In this document: piece by piece, positions 11,181-21,000 of the stretch
Layout of the letters: every line of letters starts with the position of its first letter
Position numbering within the stretch: the first letter of the stretch is position 1
NCBI RefSeq assembly: GCF_012974865.1
Contig: NZ_CP043633.1
Coordinates: forward strand, 3,531,501-3,595,500
Source of the DNA: Nonlabens sp. Ci31
GTDB taxonomy: Bacteria; Bacteroidota; Bacteroidia; Flavobacteriales; Flavobacteriaceae
Direction of reading: 5' to 3'
Length of the DNA: 64,000 nt
The notes under the pieces: model-generated
Told to the model about the DNA's origin: nothing
The model's input: the letters and a program-made list of their open reading frames with translations, nothing else
Databases searched by the model: none
Made by a program: the position numbers and the translations under genes

Positions 11181-11406
11181 GGTCAAATGTTTTAATTCTA
11201 AACAAAACATTTGATCAAAAACGCATCATTCAGAGCCTTGGATGGACCCGCAATCATTTGATATAGAGGTGCACAAACAAAGAAAAAATATAAAAGCAGA
11301 CAATTTATTCCTTTTATTTTTTTTTATGATCATTGAAGATTGATTTTTTGAAAATATACCCTTTAGAGGGTAGATGAATAAAAGCCTATTTATTACCATG
11401 ATTCTC

Positions 11407-11583
11407 TTTCGCTAAAGCGATCTAAGTCATTCATTTAAAACACACTAGCCCAATTATAAATACATTCCAAATCTGTATTTTATGCATCTCATCAAATTAT
11501 GCATTACAGCGACCAAAATGCGCTGTTAAACGATAATCACTTAAAATACCTGCAAATAAAACCATAGAAGATAGCTGATTTAG
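11407..11583. repeat. Diverged direct repeat, copy 1
   Basis: Copy 1 starts with a degenerate palindrome (CTTTCGCTAAAGCG, 11407-11420). It then shares with copy 2 the blocks CATTCATTTAAAA (11428), AGCGACCAAAA (about 11508), AACGAT (about 11529), ACCATA and AGATAG, ending in ATTTAG. Overall similarity is partial, with small indels. Function unknown. Confidence 0.55.
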
Positions 11584-11811
11584 ATGAATCATTTTTTAAA
11601 AAACGATTCCATTGATCGTGTAAAAACAGAAAACATAGGAGTCGCCTATTTTAAGTTTTCTAAACTGTTGAAAGTAGCCTATCGTTTACCACGTATTCCT
11701 AAATAAGCTGCAAGACTTCATCTTTAAAATACAAATGCGCATCAGCCACTTTTGTAATTGCAACAATTCAAAAAGAGCAAATCCTTTTGTAATACCTATG
11801 AATTGGGATTC

Positions 11812-11827
11812 CGCTTTCGCGAAAGCG
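11812..11827. repeat. Dispersed palindrome CGCTTTCGCGAAAGCG
   Basis: A perfect 16-bp palindrome in an intergenic region, at the head of copy 2 of the local direct repeat. It is one of eight perfect 14-bp-core copies in this window. Confidence 0.85.
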
Positions 11828-12002
11828 AAACAATTCCTTCCATCCATTCATTTAAAAGATTCTAGCTCATTTATAAACCTATCCCAAGGAAGTGTTTTTT
11901 TTATCTGATCAACTTAAGCGTTCAAGCGACCAAAACGCACATTTGAACGATGCCTATTTAGATAACCTTAACAAAGCACCATATTAGATAGATAATTTAG
12001 GG
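11815..12002. repeat. Diverged direct repeat, copy 2
   Basis: This is the second copy of the block at 11407-11583. It carries the perfect palindrome at its head, then CATTCATTTAAAA (11845), AGCGACCAAAA (about 11925), GAACGAT and an AGATAG...ATTTAG end. The copies lie about 410 bases apart in the same orientation, pointing towards the broken gene at 12066. Confidence 0.55.
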
Positions 12003-12065
12003 TTAGCCACTTTATTAAAACTCCGTACCACTGGTGATTTAAACAAGCCCTAAGAAGATTCAATT

Positions 12066-12633
12066 ATGGATAAGAATTCTATAGGATTTCTAAACCTGTT
12101 GATCTTCTTTTTGTTTTGCGGAGTTTTAAGCGCTACTCAAGAAGAGGATAAAGAAAAATCGCCAGTACAACTGAGTGGTAGTATTGGATTTTATGATGAC
12201 TTTTACTCTTTTTCTCAAGAAAATTATTCCGACTTCAGAGCTCGTTATACTGATAACCTTTTAAAACTTAATGCTCCAATGAGTTTGAAATTAGGGAAAC
12301 ACTTTAGTACCCCTATCTGTATGAATGTAACCCATCAAAGAGTACTATATAATTTACCTGGTGCACCAAAAGGAAGCGCTTTAGATTACCTTCAAAATCC
12401 AGCTAATAATATCAGTGTCAACCTAAAGTACAAATGGGGACAAGCCTTACTTAAGATCTAAGAAAAATAAAAAAGGTCAACTCGTTCAGCAAGGCAGGTC
12501 TTTGGAGTTAAGCTTTCGCGCCATGCCTGCCGGCAGAAGGGAAAGCAGAAACAAAAACGATACCTATGCCATAAAAGTATTTACAAAAGATGGTGGGCAG
12601 TCTAAGCTAAGTAAAGAAATAGTCGTAAAATAG
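12066..12633 (+). pseudogene. Remnant of a secreted protein: N-terminal part plus T9SS-like C-terminal tail
   Basis: An ATG at 12066 opens a 131-residue frame with a signal peptide (LLIFFLFCGVLSATQ) and sequence that looks like the start of an outer-membrane or adhesin-type protein (VQLSGSIGFYDDFYSFSQEN, then NPANNISVNLKYKWG). It stops at 12459-12461. A second frame (+1), open from before 12451, encodes KKGQLVQQGRSLELSF and ends DTYAIKVFTKDGG / QSKLSKEIVVK at 12633, which resembles the end of a T9SS type A sorting domain. The middle of the protein is missing, so a large deletion plus frame change is the simplest reading. An interrupted copy of the dispersed palindrome lies in the second frame. 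The stop is only 4 bases before the sensor kinase start. Alternative: a genuine short secreted protein ending at 12461. Confidence 0.6.
12512..12546. repeat. Interrupted palindrome (GCTTTCGCG ... GAAAGC)
   Basis: The two palindrome arms are separated by about 20 bases that include the smaller inverted repeat GCCTGCCGGC. A similar structure recurs at 49492-49530. Confidence 0.6.
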
Positions 12634-12637
12634 TGTC

Positions 12638-15451
12638 ATGATTAAAAAATATGTGGTCTTCTTGTTCTTTATCTGGACTTTATCAAGTCCAGCACAGGAA
12701 TACACCAACTATTCTGAAAAAGATGGATTGCCTAGTAATAATGTGTACAAGGTTACACAAGATATAAACGGCTTTATATGGATGGCCACAAATGAAGGCG
12801 TTGTAAAATTTAACGGTAGCGAATTCAAAATTTTCACTACTAAAGATGGTTTACCTACTAACGATGTTTGGAATCTATTCCCTGCTCGTGATGGTAAAAT
12901 GTGGTACGGTGCAAAGAGCAAAAGTATGGGGTATATTTTTGAGGATAAAGTGTACAACTTCCCTTCGGCAAATGATCAAATCATGAGCGCTACAAATGCA
13001 AGTTTTGATGGTGACGAGATACTTGCCATAGGCTCCACAAATGCCTATCAGCTAAAAGGTGACCTTTGGCAAATTGTTAGCCTGCGTCCCTCCTACGATT
13101 TTTCTGTTCCTTTATTAGGTGACAAATTTAAATCTATCAATGAAAACGCTGAAGAAAATTTTATTCTTACCGATAAAAATAATAAAACCTATACATTAAA
13201 AGGTTCTAACATATTACACAATAATTACCATCGAGGTCAGCTTACCGATAGCCTTTATTTTACGTTCAAAGAATATTTCTACAACTTATTGAATTTAAAT
13301 TCAAAAGAAATAAAAAGCTTTCGTTATGAAGATGAACTGGGTGTGCAGAGGCTGGAGCGGGCAAGGATGAATTTGGTAAATGACCAGATTCAAATTACAG
13401 GGGACCATGTTGTGGGCATTTTAGATAGCGATTTGAGCATTAAAACAGCCTATCATATACCTTCCTTTATCGCCTCACACAATTCCTTTATTGATAAAGA
13501 AAACAACATATGGGCTGCCACTTTCTCCAACGGAGTTTACAAATACAATGTCAATGACCTAGATATCAAAAAAGAATATTCCAATTATCAAATCAATGAT
13601 ATTAAAAACATAAATGGGACTACCTACGCGATTATAAACGATCAAGGATTCTACAGCTATGATAAAGCAAAAAATGAATTTATCCTTGATTTAAAGAAAA
13701 CTGATTATTTATACGATCTTACCTATATACAAGAAACGGACACTAAGTATTACATGAGTAACTACGACATCCAAACAGTTCATAAAAATCAAAAAACAGG
13801 TATCACCTTTCCACTTAAAAATGAGCTGGCACGCTCGCTCGTCTATTTTAATGATTTGTTATACGGTTACAATACCATTGGGGTTAGTTCCATAAATCCT
13901 AAAAATCTTGATTTTATAAAAGCATTTCCGCAACCTGGAACCCGATGTTTAAGTGTTTTTAAACAGCAGCTCATCATAGGAACCTCTACAGGTTTAAAAA
14001 GACTTGTAGATGGAAAAATTGAAGACCTAAATACTATTCACAAAGAATTTTCATATCCCGTAAATGGAATCACTATCATTAGTAATGATCAAATTTTACT
14101 TACTACAGACGGCTATGGAGCGTACCTTACTGATTTAACAAACATCCACCTTTTAGAGAAAAGTGAGTTTCTCTCTTGTGATCACGCTTTTTTTGAAAAT
14201 CAAGAACTGTACTTACCTACTAATAACGGGGTCTATCAGTACACCTATGCTAATGAGTCCTTTCAACTCCAGCGTACTTGGAATAGAAGCAACGGATTGC
14301 CAACTAATAAAATTAATGGGGTAGAAAAAGTAGGTGATGTTTTGTTAGTCGCTACGAACCAAGGCATCATTCACCTGCCTATAGACTATAAAGTAACCTC
14401 AAGCCTGGTAAATATATTTATAGAAGAAGCGGTCTATAATGGACAGGCGGTATGCGCTGGACAAGGTGAGCTCTATTCCAGAAGTAATACCTTGAGTTTT
14501 ACAGTCAACTCTATTGATTATAGACCCTATTCAAAACTTTCTTATCAATTCAAACTCTCTCCTAGTCAAAAAGAATGGACCACCACAACTTCAAAAAACA
14601 TTACTTTTTCTGATTTAAGTCCAGAAGAATACCAGCTAGAAATAAGAAGTGGCGATCTGATAAAATCATTTGATTTCAAAGTACTTCCTCGATGGTATCA
14701 AAGTTGGATCTTTTATATCGCATTACTGCTTCTGTTAGTGGCGCTCATTATTTATATTACTAAATATCTGGCAGGAAAATCAGAGATCAAACGCAATGAA
14801 GAGCTGTTGCGTTCTAAAGAATTATCTGAGCTGCAATTAAAAGCACTGCGCTCGCAAATGAATCCGCATTTTGTTTTTAATTCTCTAACGGCCATTCAGT
14901 ACTATATTAATGAGAATGATTTTGAAACATCAGACAGGTATTTGGTAAAGTTTTCTCGATTGATCAGAGAGTTTTTTGAACTTTCTAAAGAACAATTGGT
15001 AAGTGTCAATAGAGAAATACAGTTGTTGAGTAATTACCTAGCTTTGGAGCAATTGCGCTTTAAAGGGAAACTCAACTATATTTTTGAAATAGATCCAGAA
15101 CTCGATAGAACAGATCAATTGCCTAGTATGTTGCTACAACCTATTGTAGAAAACGCAGTGAATCATGGCGTTTTCAATAAAGAATCCACAGGAACTGTCC
15201 TCATAAAATTCCAACGTATCAGCAAGGAAAAGATTCAAATAAGTATTCAAGACGACGGTAAAGGTTATGAAAACAGCAAGGAAGACGACCGGTTCAAATC
15301 TACTTCTGTACTGGAAGACCGGTTGAAATATTTAAGAGAATCTGGGGTATGGGAAATAAACGTAGAACGCAAGGATGCCTTTCCAGATAAGAAAGACAAA
15401 GGGCATAAAGTTTCCTTCTTGCTTAAAAGACTGACAGATGAAAAAATATAA
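12638..15451 (+). CDS. Two-component sensor kinase, LytS type with beta-propeller sensor
   Basis: 937 residues. A signal peptide (MIKKYVVFLFFIWTLSSPAQ) leads into a periplasmic two-component-regulator propeller with typical blades (DGLPSNNVYKVTQDINGFIWMATNEG, KDGLPTNDVWNLF) up to about residue 570, then a Y_Y_Y-like domain (about 595-685) and one transmembrane helix (about 689-711). The cytoplasmic part is a His_kinase/HATPase pair: the phospho-acceptor is H744 in QMNPHFVFNSL, the N-box is PIVENAVNHG and the G-box is DDGKGYE. It overlaps the response regulator gene by 14 bases, so the two are translationally coupled and are almost certainly cognate. The ligand is unknown; propeller sensors of this shape often sense extracellular polymers, but many Bacteroidota LytS-like ones have no assigned signal. 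Confidence 0.93.
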   Translation: MIKKYVVFLFFIWTLSSPAQEYTNYSEKDGLPSNNVYKVTQDINGFIWMATNEGVVKFNGSEFKIFTTKDGLPTNDVWNLFPARDGKMWYGAKSKSMGYIFEDKVYNFPSANDQIMSATNASFDGDEILAIGSTNAYQLKGDLWQIVSLRPSYDFSVPLLGDKFKSINENAEENFILTDKNNKTYTLKGSNILHNNYHRGQLTDSLYFTFKEYFYNLLNLNSKEIKSFRYEDELGVQRLERARMNLVNDQIQITGDHVVGILDSDLSIKTAYHIPSFIASHNSFIDKENNIWAATFSNGVYKYNVNDLDIKKEYSNYQINDIKNINGTTYAIINDQGFYSYDKAKNEFILDLKKTDYLYDLTYIQETDTKYYMSNYDIQTVHKNQKTGITFPLKNELARSLVYFNDLLYGYNTIGVSSINPKNLDFIKAFPQPGTRCLSVFKQQLIIGTSTGLKRLVDGKIEDLNTIHKEFSYPVNGITIISNDQILLTTDGYGAYLTDLTNIHLLEKSEFLSCDHAFFENQELYLPTNNGVYQYTYANESFQLQRTWNRSNGLPTNKINGVEKVGDVLLVATNQGIIHLPIDYKVTSSLVNIFIEEAVYNGQAVCAGQGELYSRSNTLSFTVNSIDYRPYSKLSYQFKLSPSQKEWTTTTSKNITFSDLSPEEYQLEIRSGDLIKSFDFKVLPRWYQSWIFYIALLLLLVALIIYITKYLAGKSEIKRNEELLRSKELSELQLKALRSQMNPHFVFNSLTAIQYYINENDFETSDRYLVKFSRLIREFFELSKEQLVSVNREIQLLSNYLALEQLRFKGKLNYIFEIDPELDRTDQLPSMLLQPIVENAVNHGVFNKESTGTVLIKFQRISKEKIQISIQDDGKGYENSKEDDRFKSTSVLEDRLKYLRESGVWEINVERKDAFPDKKDKGHKVSFLLKRLTDEKI

Positions 15452-16175
15452 AGCGATACTGGTAGATGACGAATTTTCGGCATTGCAAAACCTACATAAA
15501 AAAGTGCTTAAAGTAGGAAATCAAATAGAGGTCATAGCCACCTTTCAAGATCCTAAAAAAGCAATAGCTGCCATCGTAGAACATACCCCAGACCTTTTGT
15601 TTTTAGATATTCAAATGCCCGGAATGACGGGCTTTGAACTGCTACAACAGCTGACTCATTTAAGTGCACAAGTGATTTTTTCAACGGCTTATAATGAATA
15701 CGCTTTGGAGGCTTTAAAAAATAATGCGGTAGATTATGTATTGAAACCCGTGGATAACGAAGAGCTTAAAAGAGCTATAGATAAAGCCATTACAAATATT
15801 GAAAAAGAAGCTACCGATTCTAATGCAAATCTAGTAGCATTGCTCAACAAAATTATAGATCGGGATCACAAGTTAAAAGTGCCGACTCAAAAAGGAATCT
15901 CTTTTATACCTCAAGAAGAGGTCATCCATTTAGAAGGTTATGAAGGCTATACAAAAATTCATTTAGTCGATGGTAAAACCTTAATCAGCTCCTACAGCTT
16001 AGGAAAGTTTAGCGACTACTTAGACGACTATTTTTTCAAGTGTCATAAATCGCATATAGTTAATATTAAAGCCGTAAGAGCCTTCGAAAATGAAGGTTAT
16101 GTGGTTATAGGAGAAGATTACCGAGTACCCATTACCAAGACGTATAAACAGGCTTTTCTGGATTTATTTAGTTAG
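15438..16175 (+). CDS. LytTR-family response regulator
   Basis: 245 residues. The N-terminal receiver domain has the acidic pair VDDE, the phosphorylation site D57 in LLFLDIQMPGM, a Thr/Ser switch (FSTAY) and the conserved Lys in DYVLKPVD. The C-terminal LytTR DNA-binding domain (about residues 145-243) contains IHLEGYEGYTKIHL and FFKCHKSHIVNIKAV. The start codon lies inside the 3' end of the sensor kinase gene. Family knowledge: LytTR regulators bind paired direct repeats upstream of targets. No target site is evident here; the regulon cannot be inferred from the window. Confidence 0.93.
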   Translation: MKKYKAILVDDEFSALQNLHKKVLKVGNQIEVIATFQDPKKAIAAIVEHTPDLLFLDIQMPGMTGFELLQQLTHLSAQVIFSTAYNEYALEALKNNAVDYVLKPVDNEELKRAIDKAITNIEKEATDSNANLVALLNKIIDRDHKLKVPTQKGISFIPQEEVIHLEGYEGYTKIHLVDGKTLISSYSLGKFSDYLDDYFFKCHKSHIVNIKAVRAFENEGYVVIGEDYRVPITKTYKQAFLDLFS

Positions 16176-16423
16176 TGCGTCAGGCTTTCAATTCAACAAG
16201 CTCGACGCATCGCGAAAAAGCAGAACTCTATACCTACTATACCTAACAGTTACAAATCTTAAGATCCTACCAAGTACGAATTAAAATAGACTTAAAATGA
16301 TTTGAATATTGGACTAGTTCTAGTCTGCTTTTTGTCCATCCGGCCAAATATTCTATATTTGATTTATTTACGAACTACCATGTCCAAACGCCTACCATAC
16401 CCTACCAAAATACTGCTGTCAAT

Positions 16424-17005
16424 TTGAGAAAAGCAACTTACCTAGACAAAAAGCTAGTATCAGAAATATTAGTTTCTGCCTTTTTACCATTGAAAGAAGA
16501 AAACTCTATAAATCTTATCGTAAAACAAGACCGAAAAAGAACAGAGCGTATGCAGGTGTTAATGGAATACTTATTTGAAAGAGCCCTACTTTTTGGAGAA
16601 GTTTATATATCAGATAATGACAAAGCCTGTATCTTATTAAAATTCCCTCACCAAGAAAGAATTACGCCGAGAACCCTACTTCTAGACATTCAAATGGCAT
16701 TTAAATGCATAGGCATAGAACGTATTTTTGGTGTGATAAAAAGGCAACAACTAGCGCATAAAAACTATCCAAAAGACGAACATATAAGACCTGTGATACT
16801 AGGAGTTAAAAAAGAATCTGACGGCAAGGGGACTGCTGCTCGTTTAATGATAGAAGTCAGAAATAAGTTTAAGAACAATCAGCTGCCAGTAATAATAGAT
16901 ACGGCCTCTGAAGCTCACGCAAAAATGTATCAGAAATTTGGGTTTAAAATCGTTAAAAAGGAAGAAAACCTTGGCTTTCCAGTTTACTTTTTACGGTTAA
17001 ATTAA
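16424..17005 (+). CDS. GNAT-like N-acetyltransferase family protein
   Basis: 193 residues, apparently starting at a TTG (16424), since no in-frame ATG lies nearby upstream. The C-terminal half carries acetyltransferase features: a beta4-alpha3 region VILGVKKESDGKGTAARLMI (acyl-CoA pyrophosphate-binding loop) and the late motif ASEAHAKMYQKFGFKIV, where the Tyr could act as general acid. The N-terminal half (KATYLDKKLVSEILVSAF) is typical for the family. Substrate unknown. It stands alone, 248 bases after the response regulator. Confidence 0.75.
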   Translation: MRKATYLDKKLVSEILVSAFLPLKEENSINLIVKQDRKRTERMQVLMEYLFERALLFGEVYISDNDKACILLKFPHQERITPRTLLLDIQMAFKCIGIERIFGVIKRQQLAHKNYPKDEHIRPVILGVKKESDGKGTAARLMIEVRNKFKNNQLPVIIDTASEAHAKMYQKFGFKIVKKEENLGFPVYFLRLN

Positions 17006-17912
17006 TGGTTGATATAAATGTCAAAACAGTATAAGAGGGAGAATAAACTTTGGGTATAGGTAAACGTTTTATAAACTTCGGCAAGCCTGTGCTGAGTTTA
17101 TCGAAGTGCTCAACGCATCGCTCTCGCTCTATCAATCATTTTTTTTGATCATTTTACTGCAAAAGATGATCGCTTGGAACTGTCTCGATGCTATTTAACT
17201 TGTCATACCCTTGCATAGAGGTATCGCTTGGAATCTTTCTCGATGTTTGTTGAAATGGTCTTTCTCGCAATAACTATCGGGATTGGGAAAAATGCCAACC
17301 TCTGCTTAGCTTACTTATACGGAGTATCGAAATGTCTAAGTAAGGAAAATGGGGATGCGATTCTGAAACTGACTTGATTTTAGGTTCATTATTAAAATTT
17401 TAATTTCCTTCTTAGCTTCTAGCTTCTGTTACTTTTTCGCATTGCTCCAAAAAGTAACCAAAAAGATATAACCTGTGGTACCCCTGCCTAAAAATTTCAT
17501 TCATTGCGCTAAATAAAATTAAAACTTCATAGAAAGTATGAACTTGACGACCGCTTAACCCAATCTTTAAAGAGAGTCATCCTATTTCGTTTTCAACAAA
17601 TTTTATTTTTAACGCTTCATTCTTCTCATTTTTCACAACAGACTTTCCAATGCCTTTTCTAAAAAAACAACTTTTTCATTTGTCATACCATTTCATAGTA
17701 GAATCGGCTAGCACTCTCTCAAAAGTTATTAGTACAAGTCTTTCCCTTCTTGCATCCGACGAGTGCAACGAGAGGAATGTTTAACGTCCACAGGCAAAAG
17801 GGTGTTTGCAGTGCTGGATCTTCTTATTCGTTCTCCATTTGTAACCTGTACGTTTATAAAATTGGTACTTACTTGGTTAGTATTTCAATAGTTTAGATCC
17901 AAAACCATTAAT
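17006..17912. other. Intergenic region with small repeats, no gene seen
   Basis: About 900 bases without a convincing ORF. It contains a segment with short inverted arms (CTTCG ... CGAAG, about 17077-17107), two imperfect direct repeats of the type ATCGCTTGGAA...CTCGATG (about 17168 and 17223), and an inverted repeat at 17428-17458 (separate entry). The 3' end abuts the tracrRNA terminator. Confidence 0.55.
17428..17458. repeat. 10-bp inverted repeat GTTACTTTTT / AAAAAGTAAC
   Basis: Perfect arms of 10 bases flank an 11-base loop. Similar GTTACTTTTT...AAAAAGTAAC units are, from memory, common between genes in Bacteroidota. It could be a small REP-like element; it could also act as a weak transcription end. 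Confidence 0.6.
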
Positions 17913-17943
17913 AAAAAAAACGATGCACCTAGGGTGCACCGCT
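17913..17943 (-). terminator. Rho-independent terminator of tracrRNA
   Basis: On the minus strand a GC-rich hairpin (GGTGCACC - TA - GGTGCATCG region, 17920-17943) is followed directly by eight T (17913-17920). Confidence 0.85.
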
Positions 17944-17990
17944 TTGAATGTTTTCACAACGGAATAATCCTTATTGTGAATTGCTTTCAG
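17913..17990 (-). ncRNA. tracrRNA of the type II-C CRISPR system
   Basis: On the minus strand, 17990-17973 reads CTGAAAGCAATTCACAAT. This is complementary to the first 18 bases of the crRNA-sense repeat (GTTGTGAATTGCTTTCAG), with 17 Watson-Crick pairs and one G-U pair. It is followed by a short nexus-type hairpin (AAGGA...TTCCGTT), a linker (GTGAAAACATTC) and the terminator hairpin with eight T at 17913. This is the standard layout of a II-C tracrRNA. The gene is divergent from cas9, whose ATG is about 100 bases away. The 5' end is predicted close to 17990 from a possible -7 element at 17995-18002; the exact start needs RNA data. Confidence 0.88.
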
Positions 17991-17994
17991 ACTG

Positions 17995-18002
17995 TAAATG
18001 TA
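17995..18002 (-). promoter_or_regulatory. Possible -7 element of the tracrRNA promoter
   Basis: On the minus strand this reads TACATTTA, one mismatch from the Bacteroidota TAnnTTTG consensus, and ends 4 bases before the anti-repeat. I find no good -33 element at 18-20 bases upstream. TAAGAATTCT occurs twice between here and cas9 (18001-18010 and 18038-18047), possibly regulatory. Confidence 0.45.
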
Positions 18003-18093
18003 AGAATTCTTTCATTAATGAACATTACGGGAAACAGTAAGAATTCTATTTTTCTTATTAATATATTTAGGGCTTAGATTATAAAATGAGTTT

Positions 18094-21000
18094 ATGAAAA
18101 AAATATTAGGATTGGATTTAGGCACAACAAGTATAGGATGGGCACTAATTGAAGAAGCTGAGAAGAGAGAAAACTCAAAAATCATTAAGCTTGGCGTAAG
18201 GGTCAATCCACTTACGGTAGATGAAAAAATCAACTTTGAAGGAGGAAAACCTATTTCAACTAATGCTGATAGAACTTTAAAGCGAGGTGCTCGAAGAAAT
18301 CTAGATCGCTTTCAACTACGTAGAGATAATTTAATAGAAATATTAAAAGAGCATAATTTTATAAATGATGACACTGCCTTGACTGAAATAGGTAAGAACA
18401 CAACTTATGAAACTTTGTTTATAAGAGCTAAAGCGGCTAGAGAAAAGATAACGTTAGAAGATCTCTCAAAAGTGCTTCTTGCCATCAATAAAAAACGAGG
18501 CTATAAAAGTAGTAGAAAAACAAAAGAGGAAAGTGATGGCGTTGCGGTAGACGGAATGGCGGTAGCAAAAATATTATATGAATATGAACTTACACCAGGT
18601 GAATACACTTTTAGTTTACTAAAAAACAAGAAAAAACACATACCAGATTTTTATCCATCTGATCTTAAAGCCGAGTTTTTAGCGATTTGGGAAAATCAGA
18701 AAAATTACTATCCAGAATTACTGACACAGGCACTTTTTCTAGAATTAAAAGATAAGAAGAGTGGTCAGACATGGACTATTTGTTCCAAACCTTTTGAAAT
18801 AGAAGGTAAATACTTGAAAGGTTCTAACGACGAACAGCGTTTACTAAAGTACCAATTTAGAAATGATGGACTTAAGGAACAGCTGGATCTAGAACAACTT
18901 GCCATTGCGCTACAAGAAATCAACAACGATATTGATGGAACAAGCGGCTATCTAGGAAAAATTAGTGATCGTAGTAAAATATTGATTACAGATAAAATTA
19001 CAGTTGGTGAGTTTATGTATGATCAGATCAAAAAAGATCCACATACATCACTTAAAAACCAAGTGTTTTATAGACAAGATTACCTTGATGAATTTGAGCT
19101 CATTTGGAATACTCAAGCTGCGTTTCACAAACAGCTTTCTGATGAATTAAAGTCAGAAATCAGGGATGTCGTTATCTTTTATCAAAGACCCCTTAAATCA
19201 CAAAAAGGACTTTTAAGTCATTGTATATTTGAGAGTTGGGAACAGGAATACTATGATCAAATTAAAGAAAAAACTAGAAAAAGAACCGTGGGTCATAGAG
19301 TAATTCCTAAATCCTCACCCCTTTTCCAGCAATTTAAAATCTGGCAAAACATCAATGACCTTGAGTTCAAATATATCGGTAAAAACATTGATGAATTAAA
19401 AAAAGAAGATCTCATTATTGATAAAAAATTAGTCACTCTAAAAATAGATCAAGAAGACAGAGAACTTTTGTTTAACGAAGCAAATTCTAAAGCAAACTCA
19501 AAAGGTAAAATAAGTACAACAGAAGTATTAAAACTACTAGGGCTTTCTTCAAAGGACTGGAAATGTAATTTCGAGGAGGGTATCAATGCAAATACAACCA
19601 ATCAAAAGCTACTCGATGTGTATCAAACCATTGCTAACCGAGAAGGTTATGGTCACGACTGGAGCAAAAAAACTGGATCAGAGATTTGGGAAGAACTACA
19701 GGTTGTCTTTAACGATATAGGAATAGACAATGGCATATTAGGTTTTGACCCTTTAATAGAGGGGAATGAATACAGCAGTCAGAAGAGTCTGGAGTTATGG
19801 CACTTACTCTACGCTGCAGGAGATGGAGGTAAAGTACAAGAAGAGGACCAACTTATTTATGGAAATCAAGATGTTGCATTGAGAAAAAAACTACATCTTA
19901 AATATGGTTTTAAGCCAGAATACGCAAAAATGTTAAGCAATATTTCTTTTCCTAACGATTATGGAAGTCTTTCTTCTAGAGCTATTAGGAAGATCATGCC
20001 ACATCTTATTGAAGGTCACGATTATTATGAGGCTTGTGATCTTGCGGGTTATAATCATTCTAACAGCTTAAATAAAGAAGAAAACGATAATAGAGAATTA
20101 GCAGACCATTTAGATCTCATAAGTAAAAATAGCCTGCGCAATCCTGTAGTAGAGAAAATACTTAACCAGGTAGTTAACCTAGTCAATCAAGTTATAGACA
20201 CCTATGGAAAACCAGATGAGATACGGATTGAACTAGCGCGCGAACTCAAAAAATCTACCGAAGAGCGTAAAAAAATGACCCAGTACATCAATACAGCGAC
20301 AAAACTAAATCTAGACATTGCCAAAACCATTCAAAAAGATTTTGGGTTCACACCTACTAAAAGTGATGTCGTGAAGTATAAACTTTGGGAAGAACTCTCT
20401 ACGAGAGGATATAAATCACTTTTTTCTGACACGTATATTGCAAAGGAAGATTTATTCAGTAAAAAAATTGACATAGAGCATATTATCCCCAAAGCCCTAG
20501 TCTATGACGATTCCTTTTCAAATAAAACACTGGCATATCGCGAGGTTAATTTAAAAAAAGCTAATCGTACTGCCATGGACTTTATAAGTCAAGATAAAAG
20601 TAAGGATATCGAGGTTTATAAGGAAAGGGTTGAAGCCCTTTATGATAAAGGAAAAGGTGCTATTACTAAGGCAAAACGAGATAAACTACTCAAGGCTGCT
20701 GGAGATATTAATGAAGGTTTTATAGAACGTGACCTTAGAAACAGCCAGTATATCGCAAAAAAATCTAGAACACTTTTAGAAAAAGTTTGTAAAACCGTTA
20801 CTCCTACCACAGGTATGATTACTGATAAATTACGAGAGGAATGGGGAATTATCAATGTGTTAAAAGAACTTAATCTAGATAAGTACAAAGCTTTAGGTCT
20901 TGTAGAAGTGGAGCAACGCAAGCATGGCAAGGAAGTAGAGAAAATTAAAGATTGGACTAAGAGAAATGACCACCGCCACCACGCGATGGACGCTCTTGCG

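Larger units (their letters stand above)
11181..12065. other. Intergenic region with duplicated element, no gene seen
   Basis: These 885 bases separate the adhesin operon (minus) from a broken gene (plus). I see no convincing ORF. The content is AT-rich and includes two diverged copies of a block of about 180 bases, each starting with a copy of the GCTTTCGCGAAAGC-type palindrome (separate entries). Promoters for the outward-facing genes should be here but I could not identify a convincing TAnnTTTG site for either. Confidence 0.6.
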
